Source: Methylorubrum populi (GTDB taxonomy: Bacteria > Pseudomonadota > Alphaproteobacteria > Rhizobiales > Beijerinckiaceae). Taken from it: a DNA stretch of 64,000 bases. Position 1 is the stretch's first letter. Each line of letters opens with the position of its first letter. Location of the stretch: positions 26,556-90,555 of the forward strand of contig DYYG01000042.1 in the NCBI GenBank assembly GCA_020741775.1. The letters are read 5' to 3'. The notes under the pieces were generated by a model, which saw only the letters and a list, made by a program, of their open reading frames with translations, made no database searches and had not been told where the DNA came from. Made by a program: the position numbers and the translations under genes. Shown one piece after another: positions 29,906-39,150 of the stretch.

Positions 29906-30017
29906 GGGGTCTGGTCCTTCTTCTCGGTCGTGTCTTCCGCTGCGGGAGCGGGAAATCCTGTCTCGGGGCGTTATCCCCACCGGCGAGCCGGTGGCCGGAA
30001 CTGCAAAGCGCCGAGGG

Positions 30018-30767
30018 TTAGTGCAGGGTGTCTCGGTTCTTGAGCCGGGCGGCCTTAGTGACGATCGGCCCGCCGGGCTTGGCCTTGTTGACCTTCGCCT
30101 TCACGGGCTTGTCCGCCTTGGGCTTTGGCCGCTTCGGCTGCGGGATGAAGCGGACCTGCGGCGTCTCGTCCTGTGCCTCCTCCGCCTCTTCCTCGTCCGC
30201 CGCGTCACCGTCTTGCGGCGGCGCGGAGCCGCGGCGCAGGGATTCGCGGATCAGGTCGTCGGTGAGGACGAGATGCGCCTCGCCGAGATCGCGCAGCGGC
30301 AGGTCGATGCGGCTCGGCAGGCCGGGCTTCACGTCCGGCAGATCGATCGGCACGGTGGTGCAGTCGGCGCTCGGAACTCCGAGGATGCCGCGGAAGCGCT
30401 TGCGTCCGTCGAGCGGCACGGCCAGCTCCACCTTCGCCTCGTACCCGGCCCAGCGCTCGAAATCGGAGACACGCACCAGGGGCCGGTCGATGCCGGGCGA
30501 GGAGATTTCAAGGTAATAGGCGCCGCCGACCGGATCCTCCAGGTCGAGAATCGGCGAGATCGCGCGGCTGACCGTCTCGCACTCATCAACACCCATGGTG
30601 CCGTCCGGCCGCTCCGCCATGATCTGGACGGTGCAGCCATTGGTGTTCGAGATCTTGACCCGCACCAGACGGAAGCCGAGGCCCTCGATCGGTCCCTCGA
30701 CGATTTGGGCAACCCGTGCGGCGACGCCGGTTTCGCCGACAAGACGCTTCTCGGTAGGCTCCGCCAT
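30018..30767 (-). CDS. rimP: Ribosome maturation factor RimP
   Basis: A 249-residue 30S assembly factor. The N-terminal domain shows [29 protein letters not shown] and [16 protein letters not shown]; the strand [13 protein letters not shown] is the family hallmark. A long C-terminal extension of about 80 residues is acidic then Lys/Pro-rich ([16 protein letters not shown]), a feature of Rhizobiales copies. Start chosen at MAEPTEKR; 57 further codons are open upstream but not family-like. Heads the operon; the 266-base spacer to the next gene on the other strand holds no further recognisable feature. Confidence 0.92.
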   Translation of the reverse strand: MAEPTEKRLVGETGVAARVAQIVEGPIEGLGFRLVRVKISNTNGCTVQIMAERPDGTMGVDECETVSRAISPILDLEDPVGGAYYLEISSPGIDRPLVRVSDFERWAGYEAKVELAVPLDGRKRFRGILGVPSADCTTVPIDLPDVKPGLPSRIDLPLRDLGEAHLVLTDDLIRESLRRGSAPPQDGDAADEEEAEEAQDETPQVRFIPQPKRPKPKADKPVKAKVNKAKPGGPIVTKAARLKNRDTLH

Positions 30768-31033
30768 ACTGTCGTGTTCCGAAAGACTCGCGAGGACTGC
30801 TGGTTTGGCAGAACCGATACAGGCCGGCTTGCGGAAATAAAAAAGAGCGGACCCCGGGGGGCCCACTCCCGCAAGCAGCCTTTCGACTGCACCAGAAATG
30901 ATGTTCCGTGACTTAAACCCGGCGCGCGGCGAATTCAAGCGTTTCGAGGCGCGATCCCTGGCCGTCCGCGCCGCGATCCGGCCATCTCCGCCTGCACACT
31001 CGGCTTGGATCGCCAGCCGAAGGGGAGGGGCCA

Positions 31034-31681
31034 GTGCCGGCAGCCATGATGGGACCGGACCCGGATCTGCTGCATCCGATGCCGGGGCACACGCGCGTCA
31101 CCTTCATCCGGAATCTCGATCTTCCGGAGAATGTCGAGGTCGGCGCCTACACCTATTACGACGACCCGGCCGGGCCTCAGGCCTTTCTTGACGCGATTCT
31201 CTATCACTTCCCCTTCATCGGCGACCGGCTGGTGATCGGGAAGTTCTGCGCCATCGCATCGGGAACACGTTTCCTGATGAATGGCGGCAATCACCGCCTC
31301 GACGGCCTCTCGACCTATCCGTTCTCGATCTTCGGGGGCGACTGGATCGGGCGCTACGAGGGAGAACTGAACTTCCCGAATCGGGGGGACACCATCATCG
31401 GCCATGACGTGTGGCTCGGCTATCGCAGCACGATTCTGCCGGGCGTGACGGTCGGCGATGGGGCGGTTGTCGCGGCGCATTCGGTCGTGGCGGCGGACGT
31501 CCCGCCCTACGCGATCGTGGCCGGCAACCCGGCCCGCGTCGTGCGCCGCCGCTTCTCGGACGACGACGCGGCCCGGCTGCAACGCATCGCCTGGTGGGAT
31601 TGGCCGGTGGAGCGAATCACCGCTCACCTCCCCCTGATCGGCGGCGGCGATATCGCTGCGCTCGAAGCGGCTTCTGATTGA
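31034..31681 (+). CDS. CatB/Vat-type hexapeptide O-acetyltransferase
   Basis: A 215-residue left-handed beta-helix acetyltransferase of the xenobiotic/streptogramin type. Seen: [29 protein letters not shown], the catalytic histidine region [10 protein letters not shown], then [30 protein letters not shown] with hexapeptide repeats, and [13 protein letters not shown] at the end. The start is GTG placed four bases after AGGGGAGGGG; ATG codons 12 and 15 bases further are alternatives. Substrate unknown; the family includes chloramphenicol and virginiamycin acetyltransferases but also sugar acetylases, so drug resistance should not be assumed. Confidence 0.85.
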   Translation: MPAAMMGPDPDLLHPMPGHTRVTFIRNLDLPENVEVGAYTYYDDPAGPQAFLDAILYHFPFIGDRLVIGKFCAIASGTRFLMNGGNHRLDGLSTYPFSIFGGDWIGRYEGELNFPNRGDTIIGHDVWLGYRSTILPGVTVGDGAVVAAHSVVAADVPPYAIVAGNPARVVRRRFSDDDAARLQRIAWWDWPVERITAHLPLIGGGDIAALEAASD

Positions 31682-31914
31682 CCGTAGGGGATGACGGGCG
31701 GTGAGAGCCGCACCGGTCCCGCTTCGGAGGCGAGGATGGCGGCGATCCAAGCGAGAAACGCTCCGAAATACAGCGTTTCACGCAAGGAAGGGCGCTGCGA
31801 GCAGTGGTCGGGGTGTCGTGGCACGCGAAGGGGATCCGGCGGAGCAAGGCCACCGTTCTGCCGTGCGTTTGTTTCTCGCTCATGTGGGAAATAAACCCAC
31901 GTCCAGTCTTGAGG

Positions 31915-32613
31915 TCACGCGATCTGTTCGAGCGGAAATGGCGTCGGCTGCCAAATCCGCTCGACGGGGGTGCCCGTGACGTTCTCCCGCTCCCACTGAT
32001 GGAGAAGCGCGGCCAGTGCCGCGCGGTCATCGTCCATCAACGGTTCGCGTAAGGAGCGAAAACGGAGAGTTTTCGTTCGCCAGAAATCTTCTGTCGGCAG
32101 GTCACCGCTCGTGATCTCAGTCTCCAGTCGTTGCCACCAGCATCGTGCCAGCGCCAGATTGCCAAACGCAATATCATAGACAATTTGCTCGTATAAGTCT
32201 TTGCCCCATGGGTGCTTCATCTGTTTTTCTGTAAACAACCGACAAGCATTGAGAGTGTCGAGACTTCGAAATAGTGGTATCGCCTCTTCGATCTGCGACA
32301 CGAAGTCGGCTGGCATCTCCGGATCGTCCCAATCCCAGCTTCTACGGCCCGCTTCCCGTGCCTGCTGTGATCGCCCCATGAGCACGCAGCAAAAGCCAGC
32401 ACCATAGGCTGGTTTGGAGGTCGGCAGGAAAAGTGGGGTGAGAAACCATCTCGGTCTGAAGTACGAAGCCATCGAGGCTCGTTCGAGCCAAATCTCAATC
32501 CCGACATGAGTAAGCGGCGCCATCCATAACGTATGGCTCGTGGCCAGTGTGAGATCTGGATGGCGTTCGAGAAGGGGGCGAACGAGCTTTCGGATCTGTC
32601 GGGCAGTCGTCAT
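31915..32613 (-). CDS. Hypothetical protein, possible immunity partner of the upstream gene
   Basis: A 232-residue cytosolic protein with no recognised family. It is rich in Trp, Leu and Arg (for example EIWLERASM, CWWQRLETEI) and looks helical, with no signal peptide or membrane segment. It overlaps the preceding toxin-like gene by ATGA, so the two are translated together. A large helical protein coupled directly behind a nuclease-tailed effector is the usual arrangement of an immunity protein, but this is inference. Base composition is less GC-rich than neighbours, in line with transfer. The 233-base gap to the acetyltransferase shows nothing. Confidence 0.6.
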   Translation of the reverse strand: MTTARQIRKLVRPLLERHPDLTLATSHTLWMAPLTHVGIEIWLERASMASYFRPRWFLTPLFLPTSKPAYGAGFCCVLMGRSQQAREAGRRSWDWDDPEMPADFVSQIEEAIPLFRSLDTLNACRLFTEKQMKHPWGKDLYEQIVYDIAFGNLALARCWWQRLETEITSGDLPTEDFWRTKTLRFRSLREPLMDDDRAALAALLHQWERENVTGTPVERIWQPTPFPLEQIA

Positions 32614-33656
32614 AGGCGGGGCTTCACCTGAATCACGATAAATCGCAGCGTTCCAGGAAAATATGCCCTGGCTACCAGTGCAAGCTTCGCGGCACGCTTG
32701 AAATCGAGCTGCGCATTGCCGGTTTTATAGTCGTAGATACAAGTCGTCCCACGACTGCCTCTTTCAAGCAGGTCGAGCCTTACCGAACCTGCCGCTCCAT
32801 ATAGGGCTTCGATCGAACTGCGATCAAAAGATATTTCAGCCTTGAGGTCAGGATCGTCAAGATTTTCTACCTCCTTCGCGATCTCGAGATGAACTTTATT
32901 TCCAAAAGCTTGCGGTGATGTATAGAGGCCTGTGGCATGGACACGCCGCGCCACTCGGTTGGTCATCTCTTCGACTTGGGCATTGCGTCTGCAGGCTTCG
33001 TCGAGCTTGTCTTGTGAGATGGGACCGACCCATATGACGGATTTATTGCCTCCTTCCGGGTTCGGCATGAACTCATGAGCCGAAAGGCCAAGCACAGTCC
33101 TGCTATAGAGGCTGTTCCGACTTGACAGGACGGAGAACAGCGAAAGAGCGAGTTCGACCGTCGCGACCCCCAAGGGTACAGCCGGAGCGAACGCTGGCTG
33201 AGCAAAGGCCTCCGGCTCAGCCCCGTTGGCCGTAAAGGTGCTTCGCCCGAGGACGGCTCCTGTCGCGCCGTCGCGGATCGTTTGGGTCAGGCCCGAGGTT
33301 TCGAAGATCCGGCTCTGGCCGTCCGGCGCGGTGACGATGTCCTGCCTGTCGTATTCCCGCTGTCCTGACCGAATGCGCAGCGTCAGTACACGCGTTCCGT
33401 CATCCAGAAGGGTTTGGCTCCGGCTGGCGACGTCGCCTTCGGTGCCGTGAGAGGTGTCAGCATCGTCGGAGCCCGCGCCATCCGCCGGAATCCATCGTCC
33501 GCCGTTCGGCTGGCCTGCGGGCGCGCGAGGCTGATCGGGCGAAAACTTGTGTCGCAAAGCTCGCTCGAGGCGGAGCATTTTCACGTCGAGGGCAGCTCCA
33601 GCGAGCAAGCCTCGTATGGCCGCGATCTCCGACCGGGGGTTCGTTCCCTGCCTCAT
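32610..33656 (-). CDS. Toxin-like protein with C-terminal PD-(D/E)XK-type nuclease motif
   Basis: A 348-residue protein of unknown family. Residues 38-55 read FSPDQPRAPAGQPNGGRW, a short motif seen near the start of many phage-morphogenesis-derived and polymorphic-toxin-like proteins. The middle is Ser/Thr-rich with a repeat-like TRVLTLRIRSGQREYD. A hydrophobic segment (VATVELALSLFSVLSS) follows. The last 100 residues resemble a restriction-endonuclease fold: an early E in VHLEIAKEVE, D295 in SVRLDLL, then D309-Y-K311 in CIYDYKTG. GGAGG lies eight bases before the ATG. The next gene is coupled by ATGA. No secretion apparatus is visible nearby. Confidence 0.6.
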   Translation of the reverse strand: MRQGTNPRSEIAAIRGLLAGAALDVKMLRLERALRHKFSPDQPRAPAGQPNGGRWIPADGAGSDDADTSHGTEGDVASRSQTLLDDGTRVLTLRIRSGQREYDRQDIVTAPDGQSRIFETSGLTQTIRDGATGAVLGRSTFTANGAEPEAFAQPAFAPAVPLGVATVELALSLFSVLSSRNSLYSRTVLGLSAHEFMPNPEGGNKSVIWVGPISQDKLDEACRRNAQVEEMTNRVARRVHATGLYTSPQAFGNKVHLEIAKEVENLDDPDLKAEISFDRSSIEALYGAAGSVRLDLLERGSRGTTCIYDYKTGNAQLDFKRAAKLALVARAYFPGTLRFIVIQVKPRL

Positions 33657-33796
33657 GCCGCGTTCCTCCCGCCGACTCCGACAGGAAAATATGCAAATTG
33701 GAGATGCTGACAAATAACAGGATTTAAGTCCTATCAGAGCGCAGCCTCATGCATCGATCGGTCTTCGCGGATGCAGGCCTTCAGCCCAAACAAAAA

Positions 33797-33818
33797 CGCC
33801 GCCCCCGAAGGGGCGGCG
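33797..33818 (-). terminator. Terminator downstream of asd
   Basis: CGCCGCCCC and GGGGCGGCG form a nine-base stem with a CGAA loop. On the minus strand it is followed by TTTTTGTTT, a good intrinsic terminator, about 28 bases beyond the asd stop codon. Confidence 0.85.
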
Positions 33819-33845
33819 CTGTGATCGGTGACGGGTGCGAAACGC

Positions 33846-34880
33846 TTATGCGGCCTGACGCGCCTTGGTGAGGAGCTTGCGGTTCACCAGCACCTCGGCG
33901 ATCTGCACCGCGTTCAGGGCCGCACCCTTGCGCAGGTTGTCCGAGACGCACCAGAAGTTCAGGCCGTTCTCGATGGTGGCATCCTCACGGATGCGGGAGA
34001 TGTAGGTGGCATCCTCGCCCGCCGCCTCGTGCGGGGTCATGTAGCCGCCGTTCTCGCGCTTATCGATCACCAGCACGCCCGGCGCCGAGCGCAGGATCTC
34101 GGTCGCCTGCTCCGGTGAGAGCGGGCGCTCGAACTCGACGTTCACCGCCTCGGCATGACCGATGAAGACCGGCACGCGCACCGCCGTCGCCGTGAGCTTG
34201 ATCTTGGGATCGAGCATCTTCTTGGTCTCGGCGACCATCTTCCACTCTTCCTTCGTGTAACCGTCCTCCATGAACACATCGATGTGCGGGATGACGTTGA
34301 AGGCGATCCGCTTGGTGAACTTCTTCTGCACGACCTCGCCCGCGGTGAACACCGCGCGAGTCTGGCTGAACAGCTCGTCCATGGCGTCCTTGCCGGCGCC
34401 GGAGACCGATTGATAGGTCGAGACAACGACACGCTTGATCGTCGCCGCCTCGTGCAGCGGCTTCAGCGCCACCACGAGCTGCGCGGTCGAGCAGTTCGGA
34501 TTGGCGATGATGTTGCGCTTGGTGAAGCCCACCACCGCGTCGGCATTCACCTCCGGCACGATCAGCGGCACGTCGGCGTCGTAGCGGAAGGCCGACGAGT
34601 TATCGATCACCACGCAGCCCTGCTGGCCGATGCGCGGGCTCCACTCCTTGGAGGCATCGCCGCCCGCCGACATCAGGCAGATGTCGGTGTCGGAGAAGTC
34701 GTAGGTGTCGAGCGTTTTGACCTTGAGAATCTTATCGCCGAAGGAGACTTCCTGGCCCAGGCTGCGGCTGGAGGCCAGCGCGACGACTTCGTCGGCCGGG
34801 AAGGCGCGCTCGGCCAGAATGTCGAGCATCTCACGGCCCACATTGCCCGTGGCTCCGACGACGGCGACCTTGTAACCCAT
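33846..34880 (-). CDS. asd: Aspartate-semialdehyde dehydrogenase
   Basis: A 344-residue NADPH-dependent enzyme of the lysine/threonine/methionine pathway. The N-terminal GATGNVGREML motif binds NADP. The catalytic cysteine is in NPNCSTAQLV near residue 130, and the substrate-binding YQSVSGAG follows. The catalytic histidine region reads VFIGHAEAVNVEF. Start codon ATG at MGYKVAVVG. Monocistronic with its own terminator. The 382 bases upstream, to the next gene on the plus strand, contain no recognisable RNA, repeat or conserved ORF. It works upstream of dapF, found 26 kb away, in diaminopimelate synthesis. Confidence 0.95.
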   Translation of the reverse strand: MGYKVAVVGATGNVGREMLDILAERAFPADEVVALASSRSLGQEVSFGDKILKVKTLDTYDFSDTDICLMSAGGDASKEWSPRIGQQGCVVIDNSSAFRYDADVPLIVPEVNADAVVGFTKRNIIANPNCSTAQLVVALKPLHEAATIKRVVVSTYQSVSGAGKDAMDELFSQTRAVFTAGEVVQKKFTKRIAFNVIPHIDVFMEDGYTKEEWKMVAETKKMLDPKIKLTATAVRVPVFIGHAEAVNVEFERPLSPEQATEILRSAPGVLVIDKRENGGYMTPHEAAGEDATYISRIREDATIENGLNFWCVSDNLRKGAALNAVQIAEVLVNRKLLTKARQAA

Positions 34881-35262
34881 CTCATCAAACTCCGCTGCGC
34901 GGGCGGGATGTCACCGACCCGCCTCCTCCCACGGCCGGCGGGCGCACCGCTTCGGACCGTTCGATTGGGAAGATTCCATAGGCGGAAGAACCCGCCCTGA
35001 TCGATCGTTCAGGTGGGCCCTTCGCGCGACGGGAGCAAGGCGCCCGGTGAAGGCGGCTGTCAAGAGGAGAGGAGAGTTCGAGAGGGCCGCGATGTGACAG
35101 GCGACCCGATCCGAAAGAGCGGGACGGAACCGCTGATTCACCATCGGCCGAGAATCCCGAGGATAGCGGCAGAGTCTGCAACCGCGCGGTGGGGGAGGCT
35201 GGGGCAGAGCTGGAGCATGGCGAGGGCCGCCCGGGCCCCGCGGACCCGGCAGAGGACTGCGC

Positions 35263-36120
35263 ATGCTCCCCCATCCGGACGACGCCTCCGACCGACCCGA
35301 GGATGGGGGCGACCTTCGCCCCCTATCCGGTCCCCACCCGCTCCGCCGGCTGCGTCTGCTGGGCAAACTCGTCGCCTGCGCCGCGTTCATCGCCGGCTTG
35401 GCCCTCGTTGCCCGTGACCGGGCCGGCGCTCCTGAGGCGCCGCGCGCTTGGAGCGAGCCGCCGCGGGCGACGGAGGGGGCGCGACGGGCGGTGGCGGCGG
35501 CCGAGCCGCTTCTCACCCTGCGCGAGGATATGGCCGCGCTGCCGCCACGCTCCGAGCCGACCCGCTGGAACGCGAGCCTCGGCCAGCGCGAAGACAGTGT
35601 GGTGCAGGGCGCCTTCGACACGATCGAGGCGCCGTACCTCCTGATCACCGCCACCGATGCGGGCGGGCAGGGCGAGGCGAGTCCGAGCCTGTTCGTCACG
35701 CTGGTGCGCCGGGCGGCGGACGGACGCGGCTTGTCCGTGACCCGCACCGGTGAGCGCGGCGTGGTGAGCACCCGTCTCGGGGGGTTCGAGACCGTCGAGA
35801 CCACCCTGTCCGGCGCGGGCAAGCGCAACTGCACCGGATTCCGCAGTCTCGACCTGAAGAGCGTGGCCATCGACGGCTGGCTCTGCGGCATCCTCGGGCA
35901 GGCACCGGAGCCGGAGGCGCTCGCCTGCGCCCTGGACCGGATCGCCCTCGCCGGTCGCGTCTCGGCGACCCTCGGCGCCGACATTCTCGCCGGGCCGAGC
36001 GCGTGTCGGACCGAGGATCTGGCGGGGGCGGCGGCGAGCGATCAGACCGGCTCGATCGCCGTCGCTGCGGCGGCCGCGAGCCCTCCGAGAAACAATGCGG
36101 CAAAATCGCGGCGAAAATAG
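35263..36120 (+). CDS. Hypothetical single-pass membrane protein
   Basis: A 285-residue protein without a recognised domain. A basic N-terminus (HPLRRLRLLGK) leads to one membrane helix at about residues 30-50 (LVACAAFIAGLALVA), then a periplasmic part of 230 residues. The soluble part has strand-like segments (GAFDTIEAPYLLITATDAG, GLSVTRTGERGVVSTRLGG) and five cysteines after residue 180, including NCTGF, WLCG, LACALD and ACRTED, possibly disulfide-bonded. AGAGGA precedes the ATG with good spacing. The C-terminus runs close to the next gene. Function unknown. Confidence 0.65.
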   Translation: MLPHPDDASDRPEDGGDLRPLSGPHPLRRLRLLGKLVACAAFIAGLALVARDRAGAPEAPRAWSEPPRATEGARRAVAAAEPLLTLREDMAALPPRSEPTRWNASLGQREDSVVQGAFDTIEAPYLLITATDAGGQGEASPSLFVTLVRRAADGRGLSVTRTGERGVVSTRLGGFETVETTLSGAGKRNCTGFRSLDLKSVAIDGWLCGILGQAPEPEALACALDRIALAGRVSATLGADILAGPSACRTEDLAGAAASDQTGSIAVAAAAASPPRNNAAKSRRK

Positions 36121-36233
36121 CGAAGCGCGGCCATATTGCGGGAACAACGGCCACGCCAAAACGTCTACTTTGCAACAAGCGGGATTCTTAACGAACAGCC
36201 CGTACCGTGCCCTCACACACCACAAGGTACGCC

Positions 36234-36647
36234 ATGCGCTGCACCAAGCTCGCCCTTCTGGGCGCCATGACCCTCACCGCGATCGGCTTCGGTTCCAATG
36301 CGGAGGCGCAGGGCCCCTATGGCAATCCCGGCTACGTCCGCGTGAGCCAGCCGCTGCCGATCCGCATTCGTCCGCGCTCGTGGCTGGATGCCGGCAACGT
36401 GGTCGAGCAGGGCAACGGCTCCGTTTCGAACCCGGCCACCAACCCGGCCTTCATCGCGGCTTCGAACCAGCTGAATCCGCCCTACGGCCGCAACGACCGT
36501 TACGGCAATGGCGTGCTGCCGGATCCGATCACCAACGGCCCGTTCATCGGCGCCCGCTCCACGGCGATCCGCAACGTCGATCTCTCCGCCTTCGACGCGA
36601 TCGACCCGACTTCCTACGTGGCCCGCTACGGCAACCCCTACCGGTAA
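36234..36647 (+). CDS. Hypothetical exported protein
   Basis: A 137-residue periplasmic protein. The signal peptide is clear: MRCTKLALLGAMTLTAIGFG with cleavage expected after SNAEA. The mature part is Asn/Pro/Tyr-rich with a repeated theme (NPATNPAFIAASNQ, PDPITNGPFIGARS, DPTSYVARYGNPY), and no catalytic motif is seen. Start taken nine codons inside the longest frame because AAGG precedes it and the signal peptide begins there. An intrinsic terminator follows after about 25 bases. No function can be proposed. Confidence 0.7.
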   Translation: MRCTKLALLGAMTLTAIGFGSNAEAQGPYGNPGYVRVSQPLPIRIRPRSWLDAGNVVEQGNGSVSNPATNPAFIAASNQLNPPYGRNDRYGNGVLPDPITNGPFIGARSTAIRNVDLSAFDAIDPTSYVARYGNPYR

Positions 36648-36672
36648 GCTTCGCCCCATCGCGGCGGAAAAG

Positions 36673-36694
36673 AACGGGCCCTTCGGGGCCCGTT
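36673..36694. terminator. Bidirectional intrinsic terminator
   Basis: AACGGGCCC and GGGCCCGTT with a TTCG tetraloop, followed on the plus strand by TCTCGTT and preceded by AAAAG for the other direction. It separates the exported-protein gene from the converging speG. Confidence 0.85.
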
Positions 36695-36717
36695 TCTCGT
36701 TCGTGGGCCGTGTCGCT

Positions 36718-37266
36718 TTAGGTCTTCAGCACCGGCTCGGTCACGTCGCCCGCGCCGCGCTCGGCGAGGTAGTGAGGCTGGAACAGGCACATGCGCACCG
36801 CATCGCGGTAGCGGCCGTTGACGAAGAACTCGTCCTTGAGGATGCCTTCGGAGCGGAAGCCACAGCTCTCGTAGATGCCGGCCGCCCGCTTGTTGTCCTT
36901 GTCCACGTGCAGATAAAGCTTGTGGATGTTCAACACCTTGAAGGCGTAATCGATGGCGATGCGGGTGGCGCGCTTGGCGTAGCCCTTCCCCTGGTAGTCG
37001 GGGTGGATCGCGATCTGGAATTCGCAGCGGCGATGGAGATGGTTGATCTCCACCAGCTCGACCATTCCGGCCGGTTCCCCCCGCTCCGTGGCGATGATGA
37101 AGCGGCGCTCGGTCTGGTTATGGATGTTGCGCTCGTAGAGCTGGGCCAGTTCGGCGAAGGACTCGTAGGCCTCCTCGAACCAATAGCGCATGATGCTGTC
37201 GTTGTTGTTGAGTTGGTGCACGAAGAGCAGGTCCTCGCGCTCCAGCGGTCTCAGTTTGATCGTCAT
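36718..37266 (-). CDS. speG: Spermidine N1-acetyltransferase
   Basis: A 182-residue GNAT enzyme that acetylates spermidine and spermine to relieve polyamine excess. It matches E. coli SpeG almost motif for motif: [47 protein letters not shown], the acetyl-CoA loop [13 protein letters not shown] and [14 protein letters not shown] near the end. Such close likeness to the gammaproteobacterial protein, in an alphaproteobacterial neighbourhood, raises transfer as a possibility. Single gene on the minus strand; the 147 bases upstream hold no clear feature. Confidence 0.92.
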   Translation of the reverse strand: MTIKLRPLEREDLLFVHQLNNNDSIMRYWFEEAYESFAELAQLYERNIHNQTERRFIIATERGEPAGMVELVEINHLHRRCEFQIAIHPDYQGKGYAKRATRIAIDYAFKVLNIHKLYLHVDKDNKRAAGIYESCGFRSEGILKDEFFVNGRYRDAVRMCLFQPHYLAERGAGDVTEPVLKT

Positions 37267-37413
37267 GTCCGTGCTCGGCCGGGGCCGGTGCCGCTGAAGG
37301 AGCCTCCGTTGCCCGTCGCATCGGCGGATGGCGGAGGGTGCGGCACCTGAATCGGTGTTGTCGCCCCAGGCCTACTCCCACATCCCTCACGACGGAATGA
37401 TGAAAGCCGGCTC

Positions 37414-37707
37414 TCAAACCTGACGGAGCCGGGCCTCCTCGGCCGCCAGGGAGGACGCGGCGGCCGCGTCGATCCCGTCGATGGAACCGGCGATGCGCAG
37501 GGCCCGGGTCGGTTCCCCGCTCCGCATCACCAGCACCACGGTCTCGACATCCGGGCAGCCGGGATCGGCGCAGGCGATCTCGTTGACCGACAGGGCGTCG
37601 GCATCGGTCAAGCCGAGGGCCGGGCGGATCAGCGCCTTCGCTCGCGCTGCCGCCTGCGCCAGTCCGGCCGAGCGCGCGCGCCAATCCTTCAGGCTGACGA
37701 AACCCAT
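37414..37707 (-). CDS. Small hypothetical protein coupled to CobW GTPase
   Basis: A 97-residue cytosolic protein with a two-cysteine strand EIACADPGCPDVETVVLVM in the centre, a basic N-terminal helix and an Ala-rich C-terminal helix. It follows the GTPase gene by 16 bases in the same direction. The C-x4-C pair suggests metal binding, possibly zinc, given the neighbour. Small proteins of this kind occur beside cobW-type genes in Rhizobiales, but the function is not known. Confidence 0.65.
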   Translation of the reverse strand: MGFVSLKDWRARSAGLAQAAARAKALIRPALGLTDADALSVNEIACADPGCPDVETVVLVMRSGEPTRALRIAGSIDGIDAAAASSLAAEEARLRQV

Positions 37708-37723
37708 ATCGGATCCCGAACGC

Positions 37724-38941
37724 TCAGGCTGCCCGGCGCCAGGCCGGGAAAGGATCGATCAGGTGGCGATAGGCTTCCGGGTCGAAGCGCCTTGCCTCGG
37801 CCTCGCCGAGCAGGCAGGCATCCAAGGCAGCGGTGATCGCCTCCTTGTCCATGCCGCGGCCGATGAAGACGAGTTCCTGGCGCCGGTCGCCCCAGACCTC
37901 GCTCCAGACGGAGTGGAGGCGCTCGCGAAAAATCTCTTCCTCCGGCCAGCGTCGGCGCGGTACCGCCGCCCACCAGAATCCCATGGCGCCGATATGTGCC
38001 ACCGCCCCGGCCAGGGAGAATTCGCCGACCCAGTCCGGCCGGGTCGCGAGCCAGAAATGCCCCTTGGCGCGGATCAGCCCCGGCCAGGTGGTGTTGACGA
38101 AACCCTGGAACTTCTGCGGGTCGAAGGGCCGCCGCGCCCGGTAGACGAAGGAGCCGATGCCGTATTCCTCGGTCTCGGGCACGTGGTCATGGGCGCCGTA
38201 AAGTTCCTTGAACCAGAGCGGGTGCTCCTGCGCCTTTTCCTCGTCGAACAGCCCGGTATCGAGGATCGCCTCCGGCGGCACCTGCCCGTGAGAGGCCTCG
38301 ACGATCCGCGCGTCGGCGTTGAGGCCGCGCACGACCGAGCGCACGAGGTCGAGTTGCTCGGGCGAGACATCGTTCGCCTTGTTGATCACCACGACATCGG
38401 CGAACTCGATCTGCTCGACCAGCAGATCGACCAGGGTGCGGGTGTCCTCGGATCCGGCCGTCTCGCCGCGCTGGCTCAGGAAATCGTTCGAGCCGTAATC
38501 CTTCAGCAGATTTACCGCATCGACGACGGTCACCATCGTGTCGAGCCGCGCCACGTCGCTGAGTGCCCGGTCGTCCTCGTCGCGGAACGAGAAGGTGCTC
38601 GCCACCGGCAACGGCTCTGCGATTCCGGTCCCCTCGATCAGCAGATAGTCGAAGCGACCTTCGGCGGCGAGGCGGCGGACCTCGGCGAGCAGGTCGTCGC
38701 GCAGGGTGCAGCAGATGCAGCCATTGGTCATTTCCACCAGCTTCTCATCCGTGCGCGAGAGGTCGGCGCCCCCGTCGCGGACGAGGTCGGCGTCGATATT
38801 CACCTCGCTCATGTCGTTGACGATCACCGCGACGCGCCGGCCCTCACGATTGTTAAGGACATGATTGAGCAGGGTCGTCTTGCCGGCGCCGAGGAAGCCG
38901 GACAGCACGGTGACGGGGAGGCGGGAATCGGTCTGGGACAT
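37724..38941 (-). CDS. CobW/COG0523 family GTPase, likely zinc chaperone
   Basis: A 405-residue metallochaperone GTPase. The P-loop is [15 protein letters not shown], the metal motif [11 protein letters not shown] lies near residue 76 (pattern C-x-C-C), and [10 protein letters not shown] is the G4 motif. The C-terminal CobW_C domain starts near residue 270 ([17 protein letters not shown]) and includes [15 protein letters not shown]. The family moves Zn, Co or Ni to target enzymes under metal scarcity; a Zur-like operator just upstream points to zinc. Operonic with a small cysteine-containing protein. Confidence 0.87.
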   Translation of the reverse strand: MSQTDSRLPVTVLSGFLGAGKTTLLNHVLNNREGRRVAVIVNDMSEVNIDADLVRDGGADLSRTDEKLVEMTNGCICCTLRDDLLAEVRRLAAEGRFDYLLIEGTGIAEPLPVASTFSFRDEDDRALSDVARLDTMVTVVDAVNLLKDYGSNDFLSQRGETAGSEDTRTLVDLLVEQIEFADVVVINKANDVSPEQLDLVRSVVRGLNADARIVEASHGQVPPEAILDTGLFDEEKAQEHPLWFKELYGAHDHVPETEEYGIGSFVYRARRPFDPQKFQGFVNTTWPGLIRAKGHFWLATRPDWVGEFSLAGAVAHIGAMGFWWAAVPRRRWPEEEIFRERLHSVWSEVWGDRRQELVFIGRGMDKEAITAALDACLLGEAEARRFDPEAYRHLIDPFPAWRRAA

Positions 38942-38957
38942 GGGCCATCCTGCGAGC

Positions 38958-38972
38958 TGTTATTTTATAACG
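38958..38972 (-). promoter_or_regulatory. Zur-like zinc operator
   Basis: TGTTATTTTATAACG contains the near-perfect dyad GTTAT-TTT-ATAAC, matching the TGTTATA-N-TATAACA core of Zur boxes. It ends 17 bases before the CobW-family start codon, where a repressor would block transcription when zinc is plentiful. Confidence 0.6.
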
Positions 38973-39150
38973 TTGCATCTCAGGCCCGGCGTCAACCCGG
39001 CTTGGCGGAAAAGATGGTCGACTCGTAGACCGACTCGCGAGAAAAGGCCGCGAAGCGTCGCCGCGCCGAAACGAAGGCGGGCGCCGCGCGTCACCGTAGG
39101 GGAACCGAACGGCCGGCGACGAACGCGGCCGGCCAGCGGAGGAGGTTGAG

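Noticed and set aside
31034..31681. Calling the hexapeptide acetyltransferase an antibiotic-resistance gene
   Set aside because: Chromosomal CatB/Vat-like proteins are common and often act on other substrates; no supporting context.
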